A stretch of 64,000 nt of DNA from Bacillus paralicheniformis (GTDB lineage Bacteria > Bacillota > Bacilli > Bacillales > Bacillaceae), in contig NZ_LBMN02000001.1 in assembly GCF_001042485.2 (NCBI RefSeq), positions 1 to 64,000 on the forward strand. Reading direction: 5' to 3'. Shown one piece after another: positions 15,520-24,039 of this stretch; the first letter of the stretch is position 1; each line of letters starts with the position of its first letter. The notes beneath the pieces were generated by a model. It was not told the origin of the DNA. It did no database searches and was given only the letters and a program-made list of their open reading frames with translations. A program made the position numbers and the translations under genes.

Positions 15520-16518
15520 ATGAAGAAACCGGTTATCGGCATTACAATGGGCGACGCGGCAGGCGTCGGTCCGGAAATTATCGTAAAAGCCCTCAAGTCC
15601 CGTGAAGTGTATGACATGTGCAGGCCGCTCGTCATCGGCGATATGAAAATGCTGAAAAAAGCCGCTTTCCAAATCGGATCAAAGGTTGTCATTAACAAGG
15701 TCGGGCATCCGGACGAGGGCGGTTTTGTACATGGAAAGATCGATTGCCTCGATATCGATCTGCTCCCTGAAAACCTGCCTGTCGGAAAGGTATCGGCTGA
15801 AGCTGGAAACGCCGCTTTCCATTTCGTGAAAAAAGCGGTTGAGCTCGCTAAAAAAGGCTGCATTCAAGCGATTTGCACAGCGCCTTTAAATAAGGAGGCG
15901 CTGCATAAAGGCGGACACCGATACCCGGGGCATACGGAAATTCTCGCTCATTTAACGAATACGACAGACTACAGCATGATGCTGGCTTCGCCAAAGCTGA
16001 AGGTGATTCACCTGACAACGCATCAAGGGCTGATCGAGGCGATTCAGTCGATTACGCCGGAGCGGACCTATAAAGTCATCCGTCTCGCACATGATACATT
16101 GACAAGAGCCGGATTCGAACAGCCGAAAATTGCTGTTTGCGGAATCAACCCCCATGCAGGGGAAAACGGCCTGTTTGGAAGCGGCGAGGAAGAACGGCAA
16201 TTGCTTCCGGGGATTGAGCAGGCGGCAGCTGAGGGAATTGATGCCGGCGGCCCATACCCCGCAGACACGCTGTTTTACAAAGCTGTCAGAGGAGATGTTG
16301 ACCTGGTCGTAGCCTGCTACCACGACCAGGGGCATATACCGGTCAAAGTCCTCGGGTTGGAAGAGGGCGTCAACATTACGGTCGGATTAAACGGCGGGAT
16401 CATACGCACCTCTGTCGACCACGGAACCGCATTTGACATTGCGGGGCAGAACAAAGCCGATGAAAGAAGCATGCTCGCTGCTTTGCGGTCAGCCGCTGAG
16501 CTGGCGCCCAAATCGTAG
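15520..16518 (+). CDS. PdxA2-type 4-phospho-acid-sugar dehydrogenase
   Basis: This 332-residue protein of the PdxA family shows GITMGDAAGVGPEI (N-terminus), GHTEILAHLTNT and the metal/substrate segment PADTLFYKAVRGDVDLVVACYHDQGHIP-like, with conserved His. PdxA proper works in vitamin B6 synthesis. The copy next to a DUF1537 kinase is the PdxA2 type, which oxidises and decarboxylates 4-phospho-D-threonate or 4-phospho-D-erythronate to dihydroxyacetone phosphate. It follows the kinase gene by 3 bp with AAGGAGG inside the kinase end, indicating translational coupling. B6 synthesis in Bacillus uses PdxS/PdxT, which further supports a catabolic role. Confidence 0.9.
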   Translation: MKKPVIGITMGDAAGVGPEIIVKALKSREVYDMCRPLVIGDMKMLKKAAFQIGSKVVINKVGHPDEGGFVHGKIDCLDIDLLPENLPVGKVSAEAGNAAFHFVKKAVELAKKGCIQAICTAPLNKEALHKGGHRYPGHTEILAHLTNTTDYSMMLASPKLKVIHLTTHQGLIEAIQSITPERTYKVIRLAHDTLTRAGFEQPKIAVCGINPHAGENGLFGSGEEERQLLPGIEQAAAEGIDAGGPYPADTLFYKAVRGDVDLVVACYHDQGHIPVKVLGLEEGVNITVGLNGGIIRTSVDHGTAFDIAGQNKADERSMLAALRSAAELAPKS

Positions 16519-16545
16519 AAAAATGAAAGAAGGTTGGTGCATCTT

Positions 16546-17496
16546 ATGAAAGTCGTATGTACATCACCGTCATTTGCGAAATACTCAGACAATCCCGTCT
16601 TGTTTTTGAAGAAAAAAGGCATATCGCTGGAACGCCTTCCTGCAGATATAACCGAGGAGCAGTTCATAGAAGCAGCAGGCGGAGCGGATGCCGCGATCGT
16701 GGCGTTTAACCAGATTACGCCGTATGTCCTGGATCGTCTCCCTTCTTTAAAAATTGTCTGCAAACATGGCGTCGGTATCGACAATATTGATCTGCACGCT
16801 GCGAAAGAGCGCAATGTCTGGGTGACGAATGCTCCCAACGCCAACAAGCATGCAGTCGCCGATTTTGTATTCGGCCTCATGCTATCGGCTGCAAGACAGA
16901 TTCCTGCAGCCGACAGGGAGACAAAGCTGGGAAAATGGCCGAGGATTTTTGGATCTGACGTTTACGGCAAAACACTCGGCATCGTCGGACTTGGCATGAT
17001 CGGAAAAGAAGTCGCCAAACGGGCGCAAGGCTTCAATATGACTGTTTTAGCCTATGATGTGTTTCCCGATCGTGCATTCGCAGCCGATCATCACATCCAA
17101 TTTACGGAGCTTGATCACCTCTTGAAAGAAAGCGACTTTATCACCCTTCATATGCCGCTCACAGCCGAAACGGAAAACATGATCGGTGAAAAAGAATTAG
17201 CCGCTATGAAAGAAACATCTTATCTGATCAATGCTTCAAGGGGAGGCATCGTGTCTGAGTGTGCGTTATATGATGCCTTGGCGAACGGGAGCATCGCAGG
17301 GGCTGCGCTTGACGTGTATCAAACCGAACCGCTGAAGCAGCACCCTCTCTTTGAGCTGGACCGTTTTATCGCCATGCCGCATATCGCGGGGTACACCCGA
17401 GATGCCGTACAGAACCTTGGGATGATATGCGTCAAAAACATCGCTAGTGTACTGATCGACAAACAAAAACCGGAGTTTGTCGTCAACGGGTTGTGA
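16546..17496 (+). CDS. D-2-hydroxyacid dehydrogenase (SerA/GyaR-like)
   Basis: This 316-residue NAD-dependent D-2-hydroxyacid dehydrogenase has the Rossmann motif GLGMIGKEVAKRAQGF and YDVFPD. The active-site Arg lies in INASRGGIVSE, the Glu in YQTEPL and the His in MPHIAGYTRD. It probably interconverts a 2-hydroxy and 2-keto acid, for example an acid-sugar substrate before or after phosphorylation. ATG 16546 is chosen over TTG 16534, which sits too close to the GAAGG motif. The gap of 27 bp from the pdxA-like gene keeps it in the operon. Confidence 0.88.
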   Translation: MKVVCTSPSFAKYSDNPVLFLKKKGISLERLPADITEEQFIEAAGGADAAIVAFNQITPYVLDRLPSLKIVCKHGVGIDNIDLHAAKERNVWVTNAPNANKHAVADFVFGLMLSAARQIPAADRETKLGKWPRIFGSDVYGKTLGIVGLGMIGKEVAKRAQGFNMTVLAYDVFPDRAFAADHHIQFTELDHLLKESDFITLHMPLTAETENMIGEKELAAMKETSYLINASRGGIVSECALYDALANGSIAGAALDVYQTEPLKQHPLFELDRFIAMPHIAGYTRDAVQNLGMICVKNIASVLIDKQKPEFVVNGL

Positions 17497-17528
17497 ATGT
17501 GTTTTCATTCATGCCCTGCATCATGATT

Positions 17529-17542
17529 TGAAAGCGTTTTCT
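17529..17542. promoter_or_regulatory. cre-like site ahead of the MFS gene
   Basis: TGAAAGCGTTTTCT matches the CcpA consensus TGAAAGCGCTTTCA at 12 of 14 positions. It lies in the 69-bp gap before the transporter gene, so CcpA may add a roadblock specific to uptake. Confidence 0.65.
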
Positions 17543-17565
17543 ACAAATGGGATGAGGTGGATAAC

Positions 17566-18849
17566 ATGTTGAATCACCCGATTCAAAAAAAGTCAAATGT
17601 ACGCTGGGTTGTCGCGTTTATGATGTGGGCTGCGATTGCCATCAATTATATTGACCGGACAGTGCTCTCGGCTGCCGCTCCTTATATTACCGAGGAATTC
17701 AACTTGACAGCCGGCCAAATGGGAATCATCATGTCCGGTTTCTTCTGGTCGTACGCTTTGCTGCAGCTGCCTTCTGGCTGGGCGGCCGACAAGTATGGCC
17801 AGAAAAAAACGCTCGGTTTTGCGGTCGTCTGGTGGTCTGTTGCTACGGCGCTGACGGGTCTTGCGACAGGCTTCAAATCCCTGCTCGGGCTGCGGGTCGC
17901 ACTGGGAGTCGGAGAGGCTGCTGCATATCCGAGCAATGCGGGGATCGCCGCCAAATGGTTTCCGAAAAAAGAAAGGGCGACAGTAGCCGGAATTTTTGAC
18001 AGCGGGTCAAAGTTTGGCGGAGCTGTTGCCATGCCTTTGATTGCCTGGATGATAGCGGTCTTTGACTGGAAACTGACGTTTCTTTTGATCGGACTTGTCG
18101 GTGTCGTGTGGGGAATTGTCTGGATGATTTTCTTTAAAGAGAATCCCGCAGATCATAAGCGCGTCAATGAGGCGGAACTGGCTCATATTCGGGAAGGGCA
18201 GGCTCACATGGAAGAAACGGGCGGCGGCCAGCCGCTGAAGTGGTATCAGCTATTCAAATATCGAAACATATGGGCGATGTGCATCGGATTTTTCATGATC
18301 AATTATAATTCTTACTTCTTTATCACATGGCTGCCGACATACCTTGTCAAAGAAAGGGGCATGGATTTAATCGAGATGGGGATTATGGCGTCTCTGCCGC
18401 TTTTGACTGCAATGGTCGTTGAAGTCGGAGCCGGGTGGATGTCCGACCGGATATATGCAAAGGGAAAACTGTCGCTGACAGCCGTCCGGAAACTGTTTTT
18501 AATTATCGGCCTTGCCATGGCTTCGTGCATCGGTTTTGCCGCTTTTGCAGATTCTGCTATCCTGGCTGTCATCCTTCTTTGTGTAGCGAAATCGGGAACG
18601 ACTGTCGCCGCGTCCCAAGTCTGGGCGCTTCCGGGGGATGTGGCTCCGAAAAATATGACGTCGATGGTTGCCGGTATTCAAAATACAGTCTCTAATATGG
18701 GCGGAGTGGTCGGGCCCATCATTACCGGCTTCATCGTTGGCGCAACGGGTTCTTTCGTGCCGGCGCTCCTTTTTTCAGCTGTCTTGATCGTCATTGCCAT
18801 TTTAAATTATTTATTCCTATTGGGAAAAGTGAAACAGATTCAAGTATAA
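17566..18849 (+). CDS. MFS transporter, anion:cation symporter type
   Basis: This 427-residue, 12-helix major facilitator shows the family opening VAFMMWAAIAINYIDRTVLSAAAPYI and the loop motif GWAADKYGQKKTL. It also has NAGIAAKWFPKKERATVAGIFDSGSKFGGA, as seen in the ACS group that carries glucarate, galactonate, tartrate and similar acid sugars by proton symport. ATG 17566 is preferred to GTG 17557, because GATGAGGTGG is correctly spaced for it. It ends the operon and is the presumed substrate importer, supporting a sugar-acid substrate. Confidence 0.9.
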   Translation: MLNHPIQKKSNVRWVVAFMMWAAIAINYIDRTVLSAAAPYITEEFNLTAGQMGIIMSGFFWSYALLQLPSGWAADKYGQKKTLGFAVVWWSVATALTGLATGFKSLLGLRVALGVGEAAAYPSNAGIAAKWFPKKERATVAGIFDSGSKFGGAVAMPLIAWMIAVFDWKLTFLLIGLVGVVWGIVWMIFFKENPADHKRVNEAELAHIREGQAHMEETGGGQPLKWYQLFKYRNIWAMCIGFFMINYNSYFFITWLPTYLVKERGMDLIEMGIMASLPLLTAMVVEVGAGWMSDRIYAKGKLSLTAVRKLFLIIGLAMASCIGFAAFADSAILAVILLCVAKSGTTVAASQVWALPGDVAPKNMTSMVAGIQNTVSNMGGVVGPIITGFIVGATGSFVPALLFSAVLIVIAILNYLFLLGKVKQIQV

Positions 18850-18854
18850 GGAAC

Positions 18855-18880
18855 AAGCCCGGCTCATAAGCCGGGCTTTT
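18855..18880 (+). terminator. terminator of the acid-sugar operon
   Basis: AAGCCCGGCT (18855-18864) pairs with AGCCGGGCTT (18869-18878), followed by TTCT. Confidence 0.88.
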
Positions 18881-18885
18881 CTCAT

Positions 18886-19410
18886 TTAAAATGACTTCAG
18901 CACATGCTCCCTGTATTGTGTCGCACCTTCAGCAAGCTCGCTTTTTCCGGCCGTGCCCGCTTGATAGAAGACGTACGGCGGAAGGTATGTAGTACCGATG
19001 AAGTTGCTTGTCGCCTGAAAAGGGCGTAACAGTTCGCTGATCGTATAGTGATTTGACCCGCCGGCCTGATAGGCTTCTTCGGGAGCGCCCGCCGATACAG
19101 CGACCATGAATTCTTTGCCGTGAAGCGCTGTGCCGTTTGTTCCGTATGCCCAGCCGTAGAGAAAAACGTGGTCCAGCCATTTTTTTAAAAGTGGCGGCGA
19201 GCTGTACCAATAAAGCGGAAACTGGAAGACGATCCGATCGTGTTCTTCACAAAGTTTTTGTTCTTTTTCCACATCAATGGCCTCGTCAGGATATTCCTGA
19301 TAAAGGTCGCGGAATGTAATGCCGGGTGCATCTTTCAATGTGTCTGCAAATGCTCTGTTTACAACTGACTGCTCCATATTCGGATGAAATGCGAGTACCA
19401 ATACTTTCAT
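18886..19410 (-). CDS. YwrO-like NAD(P)H quinone reductase
   Basis: This 174-residue flavodoxin-fold protein of the NQO/MdaB group has the flavin-phosphate region VLAFHPNMEQSVVNRAF. It also has the FMN/NADPH blocks FQFPLYWYSSPPLLKKWLDHVF and GKEFMVAVSAGAPEE. It should reduce quinones or nitro compounds by two electrons. ATG 19410 is chosen because AAGGAGATGG precedes it; the longer frame to 19530 has no SD. It resembles B. subtilis YwrO strongly by recall, although its location differs. Confidence 0.85.
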   Translation of the reverse strand: MKVLVLAFHPNMEQSVVNRAFADTLKDAPGITFRDLYQEYPDEAIDVEKEQKLCEEHDRIVFQFPLYWYSSPPLLKKWLDHVFLYGWAYGTNGTALHGKEFMVAVSAGAPEEAYQAGGSNHYTISELLRPFQATSNFIGTTYLPPYVFYQAGTAGKSELAEGATQYREHVLKSF

Positions 19411-19671
19411 GATTCCATCTCCTTCTTCCATTTTATTCATCTTAACGAACAGCCAGCTTGGATTCAACAAAAACGCTTCATCCCTATTCAAGGAATCGGG
19501 CCGTGACAAAGGTCTTGATATAAGCCGCAAGACACAGAATTTGCATGCCTTGGAGGAAGATGCGAAAGGTCAAAATCCGAGTTTCTTCATTTATATATAA
19601 ACATAAGTAAAAAGTCTCTTAAAGACTGCCATGAAAAAATAAGGCAAACAGGTGAAAACGGAGCTATAGAC

Positions 19672-19821
19672 ATGGATATTCATGATCGGGCGATATCTAT
19701 TAATGCGATTATTCCGAATTTTAGGCAAGTTGAAATGGAAATGTGGATTTATATCCGGATGAATGGTTCAAGTCAAAAGCTCCCGTTATCTTCTAAAAAA
19801 TTAAATATGAATGCAGGATGA
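19672..19821 (+). CDS. possible 49-residue small protein
   Basis: An ORF from ATG 19672 to TGA 19819-19821 has GGAG eight bases ahead. It encodes MDIHDRAISINAII..., ending KKLNMNAG, with no recognisable domain. It ends one base before the slrR stop, so the genes are convergent. It is the only candidate in the roughly 400-bp gap 19411-19822. It may be a spurious frame; codon content is not distinctive. Confidence 0.3.
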   Translation: MDIHDRAISINAIIPNFRQVEMEMWIYIRMNGSSQKLPLSSKKLNMNAG

Positions 19822-19822
19822 A

Positions 19823-20281
19823 TTAATGGTTTTTTGTTCTCATCAAAAACGCTTCTACTTCTTTGACGGTTAATCCCATTTCTTTGGCCTCCAACATAAG
19901 GGCTCTCCATTCGTCGATATTGGCTTGTGTCAGCTCCCTGTTTCGATAAAGCGTCCGTTCTTTCTTTTTCTGTTTGAGACGGTGTGTGAATTGAAACAGT
20001 TCTTCCTGGTTCATCCCCGCCTGCACGGCCTGTACAAGGTGGGTTCTCCACTCGTCTTCATGCTCGGTCCGGCGATAAAGGAACACTTCGGTATCAAACA
20101 ATTCCTTTAATTCCACTTTCAGCGCACGGGAGATTTTTTTTAGGAATTCGACTGACGGATTTCTGTGAACGCCGCGTTCGATTTTGCTTAAATATGATTT
20201 TGATACGCCTGCTATATCAGCAAGCTGGTTAATGGAGTAGCCTTTTCTTTTTCTGTACATTCGGATGACTCTTCCGATCAT
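19823..20281 (-). CDS. slrR: SlrR biofilm/motility switch regulator
   Basis: This 152-residue SinR-like protein has an N-terminal HTH (about 1-65): IGRVIRMYRKRKGYSINQLA, GVSKSYLSKIERGVHRNPS. Two C-terminal SinR/SinI-type oligomerisation helical units follow: EWRTHLVQAVQAGMNQEELFQF and IDEWRALMLEAKEMGLTVKEVEAFL. In B. subtilis SlrR binds SinR, relieves matrix-gene repression and helps repress motility and autolysin genes. ATG 20281 follows GAGGAGGAATCAGT. It is divergent from epsA, the same arrangement as in B. subtilis, and SinR-type boxes lie between them. Confidence 0.93.
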   Translation of the reverse strand: MIGRVIRMYRKRKGYSINQLADIAGVSKSYLSKIERGVHRNPSVEFLKKISRALKVELKELFDTEVFLYRRTEHEDEWRTHLVQAVQAGMNQEELFQFTHRLKQKKKERTLYRNRELTQANIDEWRALMLEAKEMGLTVKEVEAFLMRTKNH

Positions 20282-20349
20282 ACTGATTCCTCCTCTTCCC
20301 CTTGCCATTCATATAAAAACGCTTTCCTGTTCATTATAAGAAATAATTT

Positions 20350-20427
20350 GTTCTTTATAAAATTCAAAAATTTAAGATATCGACAGAAAATAAAAGAAAA
20401 CGAACGGATTTGTTCTCTAAAAAGAAC
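20350..20427. promoter_or_regulatory. SinR-type operator boxes between slrR and epsA
   Basis: The SinR core GTTCTYT occurs as GTTCTTT (20350-20356) and GTTCTCT (20412-20418). The latter faces an inverted AAAGAAC (20421-20427), giving a dyad GTTCTCT-AA-AAAGAAC. These fit the known SinR control of eps and slrR. Confidence 0.75.
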
Positions 20428-20447
20428 TATATAGCTAAATTCAGCAT

Positions 20448-20476
20448 TTTTCAATTCAAATTTTTTCTTTTATAAT
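20448..20476 (+). promoter_or_regulatory. epsA promoter
   Basis: TATAAT (20471-20476) with a weak TTTTCA (20448-20453) at 17 bp. The SinR-type dyad lies immediately upstream of the -35 region. Confidence 0.6.
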
Positions 20477-20517
20477 CCAATCATTAACAAACGGCATTCC
20501 TGAGGAGGCAGTCAAGC

Positions 20518-21270
20518 ATGAAAGAAAATATTGATTTTAGAGAACTGATTGCAATCTTGCGAAAAAGAACGGTTCTTATTCTCGTTTTGACAATAGGTGT
20601 AACATTGACGACCGGAATCATTCAGTTCTATGTGCTGACACCTGTCTATCAGGCATCGACGCAGATTTTGGTGCATCAAGTAGGAGAGAAAAAAGGGAGC
20701 GCCACGTACAGCGATATTCAAATCAACCTGCAATACACGCGGACATTCCAAGCGCTTCTGAAGAACCCGGTGATTTTGGAGCAAGTCAAGAGAGAGCTTG
20801 ATTTACCTTACTCTGCCGGCCGGTTGGGTGAAAAAATCGCAACGAGCAGTGAAAGCGAATCAGAGATTATTAACATTACAGTTCAAGACGAAAATCAGAA
20901 ACGGGCAGCCGATATAGCGAACACGCTAACAGCGGTGCTCAAAAAAGAGATTAAGCAAATCATGAACACCGATCGGATAACCGTCCTTTCAAAAGCCGAC
21001 ATCATCGATTCGCCGACTCCTGTCAGACCGAATTACAAAATGAATATTTTGCTGGCATTCGGCGCCGCAATAATGACCGGAATCGCTTTGGCGTTCTTTT
21101 TGGATTTTATCGATGATACGGTTGCAAGGCCGTCTCAAGTCGAAAAGGAAGCGGGATTTATTTATTTGGGAAGTATTGAGCAAATGAAGCATACAAAAAG
21201 TCTGTTTCGCGGAGACCCCGATATGAATATCCGTGTGAAAGCAGGAAGGAGTGAGCCGCTTGGCTATTAG
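20518..21270 (+). CDS. epsA: EpsA, tyrosine-kinase modulator/chain-length protein
   Basis: This 250-residue Wzz-type membrane protein has membrane helices at about 18-40 and 176-198 and an extracytoplasmic coiled region between them, ending with the proline-rich segment [13 protein letters not shown] before the second helix. Known EpsA activates the EpsB kinase and participates in polymer length control and export. ATG 20518 follows GAGGAGG. It is the first gene of the eps operon and overlaps epsB by 11 bp. Confidence 0.93.
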   Translation: MKENIDFRELIAILRKRTVLILVLTIGVTLTTGIIQFYVLTPVYQASTQILVHQVGEKKGSATYSDIQINLQYTRTFQALLKNPVILEQVKRELDLPYSAGRLGEKIATSSESESEIINITVQDENQKRAADIANTLTAVLKKEIKQIMNTDRITVLSKADIIDSPTPVRPNYKMNILLAFGAAIMTGIALAFFLDFIDDTVARPSQVEKEAGFIYLGSIEQMKHTKSLFRGDPDMNIRVKAGRSEPLGY

Positions 21271-21952
21271 AAAAAAACGCTCTCGCAAATATCAATCGGC
21301 GCTTGTCGCATTGCATCAGCCTAATGCGCCGATCGTCGAACAATATCGGACGATCAGGACGAACATTGAGTTCTCATCCTTTGAGAAGCCGTTTAAATCA
21401 TTGCTCATCACATCGGGCCTCCCGGGAGAGGGCAAATCATTCTCGGCTTCAAACTTGGCGGTCGTATTTTCGCAACAGGAAAAAAAGGTCCTTCTGATCG
21501 ACGCGGATTTAAGAAAGCCGACGATTCACAAAATTTTTGAGCTCGATAATCATTCTGGCGTCACAAATGTATTGATGAAAAAAACGACGCTGGAAAATGT
21601 CGTGCAGCAAAGCCCGGCGGAAAATCTCCATGTGCTGACAAGCGGTCCGATTCCTCCGAATCCGTCCGAGTTGTTGTCGTCGCAGGCGATGGAGGATCTG
21701 CTTGCTGAAGCGTACAACCAGTACGATTTAGTCATCCTTGATTCACCGCCGCTATTGCCGGTCGCAGACGCGCAAATATTGGCGAACCAAGTGGATGGAA
21801 GCATCCTTGTCATCCTCAGCGGAAAAACAAAGCTTGATAACGCGATCAAGTCGCGGGACGCGCTGAATTCTTCAAAAAGCGAACTGCTCGGCGCCGTGTT
21901 GAACGGGCGGAAAGTGAAGAAGGCGCGTCAGTATAATTACGCAACCATGTAA
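21260..21952 (+). CDS. epsB: EpsB bacterial tyrosine kinase
   Basis: This 230-residue BY-kinase has Walker [17 protein letters not shown], Walker A' [11 protein letters not shown] and Walker [17 protein letters not shown] short C-terminal tyrosine tail (QYNYATM) provides the autophosphorylation sites. It phosphorylates itself and partners such as EpsE to tune polysaccharide synthesis. I choose TTG 21260 because AAGGAG is correctly spaced; GTG 21251 is too close to it. Confidence 0.93.
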   Translation: MAIRKKRSRKYQSALVALHQPNAPIVEQYRTIRTNIEFSSFEKPFKSLLITSGLPGEGKSFSASNLAVVFSQQEKKVLLIDADLRKPTIHKIFELDNHSGVTNVLMKKTTLENVVQQSPAENLHVLTSGPIPPNPSELLSSQAMEDLLAEAYNQYDLVILDSPPLLPVADAQILANQVDGSILVILSGKTKLDNAIKSRDALNSSKSELLGAVLNGRKVKKARQYNYATM

Positions 21953-21957
21953 TCTTT

Positions 21958-22105
21958 TGAAGCGGCTGCGCCGCTTTAGGTGATGTCTCCTTGCCTTTAC
22001 CGATGGAGGCACTCGGCTCTACCGTGGGCAGACTACCCGTCTGCCTTAGACGCAAGTCGTCGATGGCGGAGCGTGAGGACGGGTTAAATGCCCATTTTTA
22101 TTTAA
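21958..22105 (+). ncRNA. EAR-like eps antitermination RNA element
   Basis: The 259-bp epsB-epsC gap holds a structured, GC-richer segment. It starts with hairpin AAGCGG-ctgc-GCCGCTT near 21961-21976, then GGTGATGTCTCC and further paired blocks (GGGCAGAC/GTCTGCC near 22025-22046). In Bacillus the EAR RNA sits exactly here and promotes processive antitermination through the long eps operon. Identification rests on position, visible pairing and recalled features; a covariance-model search would settle it. Confidence 0.8.
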
Positions 22106-22211
22106 TTGACGTGCTCGGTTTAAATTTGAAAATCGCCCGTATCTTTTTAGCTCATGGGATTTTGCCCTAAAAGATCCTATCAGCTAGAAAGATACATTAG
22201 GAGGTAGGAAA

Positions 22212-24029
22212 TTGACATATCGGAGAAGGCTTTCCATTATTACCGCACTCGATTCGTACTTGGTTTTGCTGTCCATCTTTATCGGATATCAGCTGATTTC
22301 GCCATCATATGATTTATACCCTTCGGAAATGCTGCTGATGACTTCACTGATACTGCTTGGCGCTCAGCATTTATTCGCCCATTGCTTCCACCTTTACAAA
22401 AAAGTGTGGGAGTACGCAAGCATCGGTGAATTATATGTGCTGCTTAAATCGATTACCTTGTCCCATCTTGTGACGGCGGTCCTCGAACTGTTTTTCTTTC
22501 AAAACGTTCCGGTTCGCCTTTTATGTTTAAGCTGGCTGTTCCAGCTGATCTTGATCGGCGGGTCGCGGATGATGTGGCGCATCATCAGGGAACAGGTGAA
22601 CAAAGAAAGCAAAGGATCTTTAAAAGCGCTGATTATCGGAGCCGGCTCTGCCGGCAGTTTGATCGCAAAACAGCTTGTGCAAAAGCCGGAATTGAACATT
22701 AAGCCTGTCGCATTTATCGATGATGACAAAACGAAATACCGGCTTGAAATCATGGGTTTGCCCGTTTTAGGCGGAAAAGAGCAGATCATGCAGGCGGTCC
22801 GGCAGTGGAATATTGACCGGATCATCATCGCCATTCCATCTTTAAGCGTCACTCAGATGCAGGACATGTACAAGGCGTGTGCGCAAACGGGGATCAAAAC
22901 GCAAATCATGCCGAAAATAGACGAAATTTTGCTCGGCAGACATCCTGTCGGCCAGCTTCGCGATGTCAAAGCGGAAGATTTGCTCGGAAGGGAGCCTGTC
23001 CAGCTTGATACAAGCGAAATCTCCAATACGGTCAAGGACCGCGTCGTTCTTGTGACGGGAGCCGGAGGTTCAATCGGCTCGGAAATCTGCCGGCAAATCA
23101 GCAAATTTAAACCGAAATCGATTGTTTTAGTCGGGCACGGAGAAAACAGCATTCATTCGATTCTGCTGGAACTGGAGGAGAAGTTCGGAAAGCATGTCGC
23201 CTATTATCCGGAAATCGCCGACATACAGGACAGAGAGAAAATGTTTTTGCTGATGGAACGCTACAAACCGAATGTCATTTATCATGCAGCTGCACACAAG
23301 CATGTGCCGCTGATGGAAAAATGCCCGAAAGAAGCTGTCAAAAACAATATTCTCGGTACGAAAAACGTCGCTGAAGCCGCCGACGAAACCGGAGTGGAAA
23401 CTTTTGTCCTGATCTCGTCAGACAAAGCGGTCAACCCTGCCAATATCATGGGGGCGACGAAGCGGTTCGCAGAAATGCTGATCATGAATCTCGGCAAAAC
23501 GAGCAAAACCAAATTTGTCGCCGTCCGCTTCGGAAATGTTCTCGGCAGCAGGGGAAGCGTCATTCCGATTTTCAAAAAACAAATCGCTAAAGGCGGTCCG
23601 GTCACTGTCACACACCAGGACATGACGAGGTACTTCATGACGATTCCGGAAGCTTCAAGGCTGGTTATTCAAGCGGGGGCGCTTGCCAAAGGAAGACAGA
23701 TTTTCGTGCTCGATATGGGCGAACCGGTCAAAATCGTCGATCTCGCCAAAAATCTCATCCAGCTCTCCGGCTATACGACAGACCAGATCAAAATTGAATT
23801 TACAGGTATCCGCCCGGGAGAAAAAATGTACGAAGAGCTGCTGAATCAAAATGAAGTGCTGGCAGAGCAGGTTTTTCCGAAGATTCATATCGGCAAGGCG
23901 GTCGACGTCGAGTTGACGGTGCTGAAAACATTCATGGAGGAATTTATGTATTTGTCAGACCGCGAGCTGAGAGAACGCTTGTTCCAAGCGATCGGCCAGC
24001 ATGAGAAAAAGCTGGTGACAGCGCACTAG
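22212..24029 (+). CDS. epsC: EpsC nucleotide-sugar 4,6-dehydratase
   Basis: This 605-residue protein has an N-terminal four-helix membrane region (about 10-125) and a CoA-binding-like Rossmann domain (about 140-260, LIIGAGSAGSLIAKQL). A C-terminal short-chain dehydratase domain follows (from about 280, VLVTGAGGSIGSEICRQ), with active-site region SSDKAVNPANIMGATKR. It likely converts UDP-GlcNAc to the 4-keto-6-deoxy sugar used for bacillosamine-type residues. TTG 22212 follows AGGAGGTAGGAAA. It is the first gene after the EAR element. Confidence 0.93.
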   Translation: MTYRRRLSIITALDSYLVLLSIFIGYQLISPSYDLYPSEMLLMTSLILLGAQHLFAHCFHLYKKVWEYASIGELYVLLKSITLSHLVTAVLELFFFQNVPVRLLCLSWLFQLILIGGSRMMWRIIREQVNKESKGSLKALIIGAGSAGSLIAKQLVQKPELNIKPVAFIDDDKTKYRLEIMGLPVLGGKEQIMQAVRQWNIDRIIIAIPSLSVTQMQDMYKACAQTGIKTQIMPKIDEILLGRHPVGQLRDVKAEDLLGREPVQLDTSEISNTVKDRVVLVTGAGGSIGSEICRQISKFKPKSIVLVGHGENSIHSILLELEEKFGKHVAYYPEIADIQDREKMFLLMERYKPNVIYHAAAHKHVPLMEKCPKEAVKNNILGTKNVAEAADETGVETFVLISSDKAVNPANIMGATKRFAEMLIMNLGKTSKTKFVAVRFGNVLGSRGSVIPIFKKQIAKGGPVTVTHQDMTRYFMTIPEASRLVIQAGALAKGRQIFVLDMGEPVKIVDLAKNLIQLSGYTTDQIKIEFTGIRPGEKMYEELLNQNEVLAEQVFPKIHIGKAVDVELTVLKTFMEEFMYLSDRELRERLFQAIGQHEKKLVTAH

Positions 24030-24039
24030 GGGGAAGAAC

